From assembly GCA_033557685.1 (NCBI GenBank), contig JAWQRN010000262.1, positions 1 to 32,777 of the forward strand: DNA of 32,777 nt. Direction: 5' to 3'. The notes beneath the pieces are model-generated. The model searched no databases and was not told where the DNA came from. It saw only the letters and a list, made by a program, of their open reading frames with translations. Of the stretch, positions 1-10,700 are shown one piece after another. The translations under genes and the position numbers were made by a program. The stretch comes from Sperchopsis tessellata (lineage: Eukaryota > Arthropoda > Insecta > Coleoptera > Hydrophilidae). The stretch's first letter is position 1. Each line of letters begins with the position of its first letter.

Positions 1-330
1 TTTTCTTCTGAGTGGCTGATGGAATTTCAAAGGTCGTTTCAGCCTGGGCAAAAGTGATACGATCAATTTTATGAAAATCTTCCTCACTCATTAAACTGTA
101 AAGGTGTATATGCAACCTAAACAATTCGGATTCGCAAATGTCCAATTCTCGGCGAGAGAAACTGATCCTTTCTTTCACAACTAAAATACCTGCTTTGTGT
201 ATAATTTTCTGGACAGAATGGGTTTTAATATGATGACTCAATTGTTAACCTTTAGGAACAATGTTATCGTCCTTGCATCGCTTAAGAAATGCAAGCGAAG
301 CCAATAACCTTTAACGCCTCTGGCGAAGAT
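1..330 (-). mobile_element. Penelope-like element, N-terminal fragment (decayed)
   Basis: Read on the minus strand, this edge segment encodes stretches such as RRELDICESELFRLH and DFHKIDRITFAQAE. They look like the N-terminal region that precedes the reverse transcriptase in Penelope-like retroelement proteins. That region typically has an arginine/leucine-rich helix, then LHxxL, then a W/F-x-x-IDxxTFxxAE block. The reading frame is broken by stops and shifts, so this is a dead copy. It continues off the left edge. The assignment rests on my recall of the family's N-terminal pattern, not on a catalytic motif, so it is moderate. Confidence 0.5.
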
Positions 331-711
331 TGCCAAATAACCTACAATATTTACCTGTTTCCTCCCCGTAGAGGGATTATGATTAGCTCAAAATGAAGCC
401 GTATCTTATCTGGCTTCATATGAAATATCACGCAAGATGAGGCTTTGAAGTCCATTAGAAGTTTGTAGACAGAAAAATCTGCAGGGGTGTGTGGCATAAC
501 AAGTGAATTGAACGGAAAGAGTAACAATTGGTGTAAGAAAATTAATGTTTTAATGTATGCTATCTTGTGTATTTAAAAGTGAGATAAACATTGTTACAAA
601 AATGTTTGTTATATTATAGTGGGCTGGTTTTTTATTTATTCTCATTTATTACACGAGACAATTAAACACATATTTAATGTACATATTCACTGTTGATCTA
701 TATGATTCAAA
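331..711. other. AT-rich non-coding, no gene seen
   Basis: No open frame with recognisable content is present. A short hairpin-forming motif occurs near 392-422, where ATGAAGCC and GGCTTCAT are separated by about 12 bases. It may belong to the end of the flanking Penelope-like fragment, but I could not show that. Confidence 0.3.
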
Positions 712-785
712 GTGCGCTAAGGCTGGGATTGAACCCTCTGTCGGATGAAAAATTTTCCAAACAAGCCAACGCCGTAATCAAATAT
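712..785 (-). repeat. tRNA-like / SINE-head-like sequence
   Basis: On the minus strand there is a good Pol III B-box match (GGTTCAATCCC). About 30 bases upstream lies an A-box-like TGGCTTGTTTGG. The acceptor and T stems do not pair properly, so this is not a functional tRNA gene. It may be a decayed tRNA or the head of a tRNA-derived SINE. Confidence 0.35.
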
Positions 786-1249
786 ACGTATTTTCATTGA
801 CGAATGATAGAGCTATATGTAGGATAAGGAAAAAAAATATGCAGATTGCATTTGTATAAGAGGAGACCCACCTCGCCCAAGATCTAAGTCAATCATAGCG
901 CAAACCACAAATACGTGAAGGTCATCCTTACAAGCTATGATCGTGCGAAAACAGAAGGGCATGTATGACAAAGCGCGTACACTTGTAACAGAGGTTTTTG
1001 AACATAAATAAAAATTGAGGAGTATTATTGGTAGCAATTCTCACCTTAAAAGAGATTATTATACTACCTTTATGAAAGTATGTCCAAAATACTCCTGTTT
1101 CAAACCTCATTCCCACAACGACCTAGACCATGAGAAAGCGTTATGTACGTTTTATTGGTTTATTGCCTCGTATTCCGCGAAACGTTACAATTTTACAAAA
1201 CACATGTTCGTTTGTTTCGTATATTTTAAGAGGAACAATTTTTTAACAT

Positions 1250-1385
1250 CAGTCTATTTCCGCTGGTATGGCCAATCACAGACGCCAGAAATTTGCTGCC
1301 ACACCTGGAAAGTTCGCCGCATCCAGTTTCAACTAGAATTGGGTTCAATACACAAGACCCATCGTTTTACGTCCGTTTCCAAAGA
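1250..1385 (+). repeat. Unclassified interspersed repeat, copy 1
   Basis: This segment is clearly related to the one at about 20150-20345. Both contain TATTTCCGCTG followed by TATGGC, ATCAC, GACGCCAG, CACCTGG, CATCCAG and then GAATTGGGTTC in the same order. Copy 1 has a deletion after the GGGTTC relative to copy 2. A 172-codon open frame (1015-1533) runs across it but matches nothing I know. The class of element is unknown. Confidence 0.6.
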
Positions 1386-2200
1386 CGGCGATCATATAGA
1401 CTTGGTGGATAATAATTTGTTTATTGAAAATTTTAAAATGTGTACCAGAAATATATACAGGGCCCATAAATTAGTTAAAATCCAAACAAAATTAAAGTTG
1501 AATTTTATCAAACGAACTGAATTCTATGATTAAATGTTATTTTGAAATTCAAAGAAGGTGCCAGACACATTATCAACTCATTTAAAAGTTATAAGAGTCG
1601 AAAAATAATAAAATGCAGATAAGTCGAAAGTTTTATTAAATCAAAAAAATATATATATTTTGTCAGGAATTATTACAAATTTTGTTGTTAGTACCTAGTT
1701 GTATAGTGTACCTCCTGGCAACAGACGAATCTATTTGAAATATCCTAGTGCACAGAGAGGAATGTTCACCTAGTTATTAACGTAAATTCGTCAATTATCC
1801 TCTGCCGAAAATCCAAAAGACTCTCTGGTTGAGAAATGTACACTTTGGATTTGAGGAAATCCCAAATCTACAGAAATAGCAGGTAAAAATAATAACAGAT
1901 ATATAGATTGAAATTTACTTCATACCCCCTTTATATATATCAAGGCCCAAATCCACATTACAATACAAATTTTGGGAATTCAAGAAAAGAGAAATTTCAT
2001 TTTTTCCAAAAAGATTAAGATTTCTATTCCACTTTTTTAAGTTAAATACATATTACATTTCTTACCCTAAAATTATACTTATTAAATTTACACAGAAGTT
2101 CGTCTGGTCTGACAATTTTGAAAATAGAATGCCCAAGAATTTCAAGGTATGTAAATTAGCTTCCACATTATTTCAGGCAAGACAAAAATCACCTTGATTA
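1386..2200. other. AT-rich non-coding, no gene seen
   Basis: This stretch has low complexity and high AT content, with no credible coding region on either strand and no clear terminal repeats. Confidence 0.4.
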
Positions 2201-2204
2201 CATG

Positions 2205-2312
2205 TACCTTGACGGGCGGATCTAACATCGTGGCCCGATTGAATGGCCTGTTCGTTCACTCTTCTTTTTGTGGGGTTACTTATCCAAAGTGTTCTTTACT
2301 CAGTCATTTGGA
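2205..2312 (+). mobile_element. mariner-like transposase scrap
   Basis: A plus-strand frame reads GPIEWPVRS and then FFLWGYLSKVFF. Mariner transposases normally read (I/V)EWPxRSPDLTPLDFFLWGxLKxxVF around the last catalytic aspartate. Here the PDLTPLD part, including the catalytic Asp, is missing through a short in-frame deletion. It is an isolated remnant separate from the TIR element that starts at 2608 and lies in the opposite orientation to it. Confidence 0.6.
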
Positions 2313-2607
2313 TTTAAGTTAGAAGATAATGGTGAAATGTGTGATTTCCAATTGATTGTTCTATTTAAAAAAGAACAAATTAAAATGCTTTCATATAATA
2401 ATAGAAATAGTTCAATTTATATTCTTACTAATTAATAGTTATCTTACAACTCATTCAATTTTTTTAAGAAAATACCTCATAACAGTTGTAAAGTCCATTT
2501 ACTTCTTAAACTATGCAATCCTGAATAAATAAAAAACATTTACTCAAAATTACTAAATTACTATCTTGGATTCAAACAAGCGATAATATAAACACATTTT
2601 TAATGTA

Positions 2608-4268
2608 CAGGGTGTTCATATTATTATAGAAATTGTGTTTAGTTTGCGTATTTCAAAAACACCCCATATATTTTTATATTTTTGAATTCTAAGAAACTTT
2701 TGTAAAATTATTTTTTTATAAAATGTTTTATTTTCAAGTTACAAGCAATTAATCAAAACTCCTAAACTTCAAAATAAGAATATTCCCCCACATAAATACA
2801 CATTTCAACCAAACGGTTAACAAAAATCAAAATCAAATAACCAAAACAATTAAATAAAATTTGAGTAAACGTTCGAACTGCCAACCCTGAGCTACTTGAC
2901 AATAACAGAAACTCTCCATCAGTTCTTGTAAACAGTTTTCTAAATGTTCATCACTAATATTCTGAATTTCCTCGCGTATCCTCTGCTTTCACTCATCAAT
3001 ATTTGGTGGCCTATTGGTAGAAACTTTCGATTTCGGGTGTCCCTAATTGGACAAATCTAATATCTGTAAATCCAGCAATCTTGGAGACCATTCGATGAAT
3101 CCTCTCCTACTAATCCACCTTTGCTGAACACCGTTTTTAAATAGTTATGAACTTGGACACTGTAATGAGGCGGGGCTCCGTCTTGTTGGAAGCAGATACT
3201 ATTTAGTTATTTCTTCATCGAACATATGGAGGTGAAGTATTACTTCATTTTTAAGTAGAGCTAAGCAGCATTCAGATGTCAATGTGCCTTCAATAAAAAA
3301 TGGTTCTTCTAATCTGTTCCCAATGTCACCTAATCAAACTTAAATTTCTTGAGGATATATAGTATACTCAGCCCAGTGCAGATTCTCTCTTAACCAATAC
3401 CTGAAAATGTGCTTGTTTACTGATTCATTTAAACAGTATATGGCCTAATCAGAAAATAAAATTCTTAAAATGGCAGAATTTCTATTAATTAAATGTTGAA
3501 GGTTGTCGCAAAATTAATATTCTTATTTGGGTCATCAATTAGTGAATTAATTACACCTTATAAGAATGTGCTTTTTCTTTTTCAAGAGTTCTACGAACTG
3601 ATGCTTGAGTCACCCGGTGATCTAATGCTAGTTGGATTTTCCTAGAGTGGCTGCAGTTTTTGGCCGACCCGCTCTTCTTGCATTGTTTATGGAATGTAAA
3701 TTTTCGTAACGGTATAGGGTCCTCTTTACAATACTGTCACTTATTGTATTTAATTACATCTTCTTACATCTTTTAGCGATCCCTTCTATTGCCTATTCCA
3801 ATAATCATTAACAAAGTTATCCACTCATATTCAGTCAGTTGATTAAGTTTTAGCTGAAAATGGGTAATTTCATATTATTTTTACCTTTTCTTAGGACACG
3901 ATGCTCTTTTGATAGAAATTCATAACTGACTAATTTGAAACTGTCATTTAAATGACAATTGTTTAAGTGAAGTTGTGGTGAGATTAGTTTATTATCAAGC
4001 CACCTAGGGCTGGCACTTTGAACACTTCCTATTCATTTGGTTGCTTTTGATTTTTTTATTTTTGTTAACCGTTTGGTTAAAATAAATATGTATATGGGGT
4101 AATATTTAAACGTTTTGATTAATTACTTCAAAAATAAAGCATATTATAAAAAAATGATTTTTACAAAAGTTTCTTAAAATTAATTTAAGAATTGAAAAAT
4201 GTAAAATATACAGGTTTTCCATTTGAAAAAATGCAAATTAAATACTATTTCTATAATAAAACACCCTG
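2608..4268 (-). mobile_element. mariner/Tc1-like transposon with ~200 bp inverted ends, dead
   Basis: The left end begins CAGGGTGTT and the right end is AACACCCTG. The two ends match in inverted orientation for roughly 200 bases, including the inner marker AACCGTTTGGTTRA. Flanking TA lies directly at the left and two bases away at the right. Between the ends, the minus strand has degraded transposase. There is an N-terminal block like EWITLLMIIGIGNRRDR and a linker like ARRAGRPKTAATLGKS around 3600-3700. A DDE region with FQQDGAPPHYSVQVHNYL and then an RRGFIEWSPR-like block lies around 3080-3200. Several frameshifts and stops make it non-functional. The family assignment is from characteristic transposase motifs. 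Confidence 0.8.
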
Positions 4269-4699
4269 CATAATAAAAATGTTTTGATGATTTCTTGTTT
4301 AAATCCAAGAAAGTTTTATCTAAAAATTTTTGAAATTTTTTAAGGTTTATGAAATATTTAGGTGTTCTGGTAATTTTGAGGAAATCTATATGTGAACTCT
4401 TCTTCCAACATATACCACTAACTAAAATGTGCTTTCATCTTCTATAATAAGTCACCATAGCTTCATGCAGCTCTTTGACTTTACTCTCATATAATAATAA
4501 TAATAATAATGTCAATAAAAGCATTATAACTTCTGCTTGGAAACATCCTATATAAGCAACACAAAGTATTAGAAGATAACTTATAAAATAACTCGACACT
4601 AATTGTATAGGCATCAGAGTATTTAGAAGGGGTGGGTTCAGGATTGAATGAATATTTGTCAAAATTATTAATAAAAAGTTAAAAGCAAAACTTAAGATC
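4269..4699. repeat. AT-rich spacer with (ATA)n microsatellite
   Basis: This is intergenic DNA downstream of the NSUN5 stop. A short (ATA)n tract lies at about 4490-4510. Nothing else is recognisable. Confidence 0.6.
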
Positions 4700-4705
4700 T
4701 TTATT
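4700..4705 (-). promoter_or_regulatory. NSUN5 poly(A) signal
   Basis: TTTATT on the plus strand is AATAAA on the minus strand, about 45 bases past the NSUN5 stop codon. That is a suitable position for 3' end formation with a very short 3' UTR. Confidence 0.55.
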
Positions 4706-4749
4706 AACAAAAGTTAACAATTCAAAAATTAAAACAATTATTCACATTT

Positions 4750-7700
4750 TCATCTTTTTGCTTTTGTAATTTCTTCAAAATCATTTGACTTTTTATATTT
4801 TTTATTCTTTTCATTGCTAGTAGTGTTATCATTATCAGTATCTGGTCCTTCAATATAAACCTTCTTTGATTTCCTCTTAGATTTTTTCTTATGGATATTC
4901 TCCTCATATTCAACCATTTTCCCCAGGGTTTGAGCTGAAGTATCCACTTCTTGAATTTCACTATCTTCCTCAAGATTTTTCCTTCTTTTGTTTTTCATTT
5001 TGCTGCTTGAGTCTTCAACCTCTGGATGATTCTTTTGACAATCTGCATTATCTATTAATTCTTCTACAATTTCTTGGTTTTTACATTTCTTCTTCTTTTT
5101 AACTTGATCTACTACAACTTCATTATTAGTTTCATTTGTAATATTTTCATCACAAACTAAACTGATTTCTGTGCATTTAATTTCAATTTCAGATGTGTGC
5201 TTCTTCTTTTTATTTTTCTTCGACATTTTGTCTTCTTCAATTGGAAGACTTTGATTTAAATCAATTTCTTTATTTGTGTCTTTTTTCTTTATCTTCTTTT
5301 TGGATTCTACATTTGTATTACTGATAACATTCTCCTTAGTAGCTCCACTATAATTTTCATTTTCACTTCCTTTCTTATGGTAAGTAGTACTGTCTTCATT
5401 TAACTGATCTCCATAGTCTGGACTATATGAATTGTTACCTTCTTCATGTGCTGCATAATTTTCTGATTCACGTATAGAATCATCACCATAAGCTTCTCCA
5501 TTCCCTTTATTGTATGAATTGTTTCTGTTTTGTCTCCGTTCATTACTTTGAAGCCCTCTATTTACAAAACTATTCCACTGATTATTGAAAAAAGGATTTT
5601 CTTGACCTTCATCTAGCTTTTCAAAAACAGCTACAAAGAAACCATTCGTCAGATCCTGTTCTGGTTTTGCATATAAGCAACATTTTCCTATGTCACCATA
5701 TTCTTCTGATCCTAAGTTGAACCATGGGGCATTTATCATATCAACTACAGGTCGTAATTTAAATCTCTGACTGCTGGAAATAACTTCCTTAACAACCTCT
5801 TCATTTTCTTTAGGATTTAGAGAGCATGTGGAATAAACAACTCGTTTAACAGTTGGAAAAGACCTTAGAGCATGTTTCAGAATCTTAATTTGGAATCCTG
5901 CCAAATTTTTTAATCTTCTTTCGTCTACTTCAGCAGAACTGGTTTCTAGTTCCACTCGATCTGTTATACCTGTAAATCAAAATAAAAAGTGAAATTTTAG
6001 AGTTTAACACCAATAATAAATTTATAAACTTTTATAGTACATATCAAATGTACCTGATCCACTGCAGCTTGGGTCCACTAAAATATACTCGACATTAGGA
6101 CATTCATTTGCAGAAACTGTGAGTACGTCTTTGTTGATAGTTTGTACACAAGAAGCCCCAGAAGATTCAATAAACTGGTTCAAAATCTTCAATCGTTTTA
6201 AGTCTCGTTCAACAGCATAAACAGTTCCTTCGTTATTCATTAAGGCTGCAATTTGAGAGGTTTTCATTCCTGGTGCAGCACACATATCTAAAACCACACT
6301 CCCTGGTTCAGGACTTAGAACACTGACAGGCAAACAACTAGCCTGCAAATTTGAAATGTTCATAATAAGTTTACAAAGACAATATCTTCAAGTGTATTGA
6401 ATGTAATAGCTTTCCAAAAAATATACCTTATCCTGTAGAAATATGTCACCATTTTTGTAAGCATTATGCTTATAGAATTGGGTATTTGGAGGAAAAATTA
6501 GCAACTCTTTGATGTGAATGTCAACCATAAATTCTTCTGGGCCTAAATTAGAAACTCTTTCCAAGAAGCCACCATAATCTTTATGGTCTGTAAATCGTGC
6601 CAGAGTCCAGCCTTCATCTCGAAAACCTTCCACTGCTTCATTAACTGGCATAGAAATAGTGTTGACTCGAACATATCTAGGCTTATTTACTAAAACAATT
6701 AGGTACAATTATAAAAAGAATATTCATAAGATTATACAAAATATATATTATAGAAACTGATAATAATAGTAATGTTACTTATTTAAATAGGTTTATCAGG
6801 AATAATTTATTTACACCTTATATAAGAATTATGGTCACAATCTATGAATTTCATTAAGATTTGGGCCCTACGCATTGTAATTGGAACAACATGAAAGATA
6901 TTAAGTAAATCAAAACCAAACATATGCAAATTGCTATCGCAGTCATTTAGATCAACTTAAGATATCATATCACTTTATGCGATTATGAATACTTATAAAT
7001 TTTCAATTCGTTAAATTATTTGGTGAGAAATAAGATTATCAATGATTGTCTCAAAAGTAAACGTTTTAGATGCTCTATTTCAACAGCATTGCATTATTTT
7101 TATGAAAATCTAATTATGTGCATGATAGGAATAAGTACTCTAAGGGATTTTTGATTTTGGAGTGGAACGTTTTACTGTGTTGCCCACAACATACTTTTGG
7201 ACAAGATATGTAGCATTGGATGTAATGAAATTTGTCCAGTAGAAGGAAAATTTGTTGTTTGAATGAGGGTTCCAATATTACAGTGATGGTAGGGTTGCCA
7301 AGCGTTCGGATTTCAGCAGGAATGTCCCAATTTAGAAACTGTAATCCTGGTTGATATGCAGTCTATAATTCCCAATATGCACATAAAATTTAAAAATCGA
7401 CCTAAGCAAAGACATTTCTATTATAATTGCAGTTTTTTTATTGGTTAGTAAGTAGCCAGATATTCAGAGAACAAATATAGTGCACAACATGCAAATTGAA
7501 TGAATACGTGATCTTTTAAAGCCACGCTACAAACATACAATTTAATATTTTAATTATCGCAATATCCTTTGCGTGTTCATGCAGGTCTGTGTACATATCA
7601 TCTCGTGATTGTTCAGCGTACTTTTTTTTCTGTAGTTTTGAATATTTATTTAGTTATTAAAATATAAGACCTCCGTTCATTTTAGAACAAATATTTAAAA

Positions 7701-10700
7701 TGTCTGATTATGAGAATTGAAGAAAAAGAAAAGTAAATAAAATGGCAAAATTTAACCCCAAGGAAAAAATATGGGGTGGATACATCAGAGTGGTGATCAT
7801 CATATTACGTATACATGGTGCAATAACTTGAAAACTTCTATTACAGTGAAAATGATATCAAAAGTTAGTATCCAATGAAACTTCTCCTGCAAGTTCAAAT
7901 AAATTAACCACGTCCTTTAGCATAAAAAGCAGAAAAGAAGAGAAATTGGTGACATCAACAGAAGAATAATTTTGATATCATACTGTCATTCATTCACACA
8001 GCATTTGATCTAGTGATTGTGCTGGTTCCTTATATTCGTATTTGTTTAACGAACAAAATTAGCAAAATATGAGTTTAGTTCCTGAACAAAAAAAGCAACT
8101 GCTTTAAGGGATTTTTTTAATGGGCTAATGGTTTAGGATGTTACCTACTAAAAAAATTTTAACCAATCAAATCCTACTTTCTGTATCAATCTCCACTGGG
8201 CTACATACTTTTATTGAAGACAAACTTTCTTTGGTATATTTGAGAGTTGTTATTATAAGTTGTTCACTATTTCAATCTGCATTCAAAAAATTACAAAGTT
8301 ATTTTAATTGATGTCTATGAAAATTATGAAGGAAGTAAGGTATTCCATTAATTAGGAGAAGAGAACAACAATTTTTCAGATCGTTTGCAAGCAGAGAAGT
8401 AAAAAGATGTAAACACGATTCTGCTATAAAGAAATTTAAAGCTGACCCTAGTAATTTTTTGATGTTGCAAGAAAACTTGAACAGTAATAAACTTGAATCA
8501 CTACAACCTTTGTTTTTGAAAGAGCGTATTGATTTTGAAAGTTTAGAGAAAATAGTGGAACAATTCAATTTCTGTATTGCTAAAGACATTTTATTCGAAG
8601 ATATATATATAAAAATTAAATTCATTTATAAAAAGGGAGGAGAAGAACGAACTATCATCTGTTGCAAATGGTGTAATTTTTTTAAAAGTAATGAATGTAC
8701 AATTAATTTATACAAAATAGCATGTTTTCGATTCTCCACTCTAATGCAACATCAGCAAATATTTTTAGCTTAATGACAACTGTTTAGTGAAAATAATGGA
8801 ATTGACTGTTGCTAAAAAACTTGGAGGTAATGGTAAAAGAAAATTGTATGATGTAATGTAAGATGTTTCGCAAATTTTTTAAAAATGCATATGCATGAAA
8901 TATTTTAAAAAACTGCAGCAGAAACAGAAAAATATTGAAGGGTTTTTAAATGCTATATTTGTAATAAAAATGTTTCATGTAACATGTTTGTATAATGGAA
9001 TATCGACACCTAAAAGTGTTTAAGAAAAATCGATTTTTTTAGTTAGGGATTATCAACTTTTCTCACTAAGATTAGTTTATTGCAGAGATCTACTGAGCCC
9101 AGCTTTATTTTCACTTTTTATTAATGACATGATGCTTATAGGTGATGGCCTTTCTAGCAATTTTGTTTACGTATGCTGATGATACCTTGGTTTTGTTGTC
9201 AGGAGAAGGTATGAGTGAGGTTGACGAAGATGCCGGTGCCACGTGTAGCTGCTAGGGTTGAATAATAAAGAGAAATATTATTACCTTTCATAATTAAATA
9301 ATAGATCCTACTTAAGTTTGAAACAGAAAATAAATGTGGACTTATTCATAAAAATTGAATGTATTCAATTCTTGGGAGTGATTATTGATATGTCATACGA
9401 TATATTTATTTGCAAAGAGGATTTGTTATATTTGAGAATGTCTTAATTGTATAGAAGATAACAATTCGATATACCTCCTGTTTAGTTTTGATGTAGTCAT
9501 ATCTTATTTTTTTATTGTTCCTAAATAAAAGACGGACAGAGTGATCATCTTCATTTGCCGCAAAGAACACTTAAGACGGTTTAATTTACTTCTTAATGAT
9601 ATAAAACCATTGAATTGAATTTGTGTGTATATGTTTATATAATTGTAATATACTTATATAATGGGCTGCGTTTTCGATCCCTCAAAAATTAAAAACATAA
9701 TAATTAAAAAAAAAACCATAACCTTATGCATACAAAACGTTGTATTCAATTAAAGGTACCTGGCTATCAAAATTAAACTAAGAATGTGACATACTCATAC
9801 TAATTCATACAAATTCTACTTAATATTATCTGATTCATAATTATTGTACTTGCATTAGACATTTCTATTATAACAAATTTTAAATTGCAATAGTGTTGAA
9901 CAACAATTTACAGTAGCTTGGCAACAGAGGTCTTTCTAAAGTACAGTAAAATTAACAAATGTCTCAGCTTGACCATGGACAATCTAAAAGCCAAAGAAAA
10001 TTATAGATCCATATAAATTAAGTCAAATAAGTGTAGAATACTCGGAACACGGAGATAAATGAATGCACACAATGATGCAAAATTTAGAATGTTCCAAACA
10101 TATAGATGAGCTTACATAATCTTCTTGCATTAAATAAGAAATATTTATTGCAATATTAGAACACAATCAAGAACTATTACAGAAGGAAACAAGCATCATA
10201 CTTTTAAGAAGAGGTAGATTGTGATTCAAACAACTATTTTAAATGTTATAAATGTTTATTAACAAAAAAATACATATTACGTAACAATCTTCTTATAAAT
10301 ATGACACAACTTATCCTACACACAGAAATGAAGGTCATACAGCTTGAATTTAAATTAGCTCACAGTTTCAAACATAACTAACCACGTATTTCTGCTTAAT
10401 GTTTAATGATAACAATATCATTCTTTGGAATTTCTTAAATTATCATTATAAAAGGGTAGGTAGGTAAAATAAACATTCAAATTGTTCATCTTATATCATA
10501 GTTACACTAAATGTCCGTTGCCGATATTAAAACATAAGAAATATACGATAGATAAAATAATCCACTTGATTTAAATTGCTACCACTACTTTGAACAAAAC
10601 GACACAATGCTACTCATGTCAATGAGTATTGATTCAAAAATATAAATATTGATCATCAGACAAACAAAATATTTGTTTTACGTTTAAATAATCTTTACGA

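Noticed and set aside
1015..1533. 172-codon plus-strand open frame
   Set aside because: It spans part of an interspersed repeat, has no recognisable domain and no splice or start support.
8299..8625. Minus-strand 108-codon frame
   Set aside because: It is opposite to the hAT transposase remnant and has no motif of its own.
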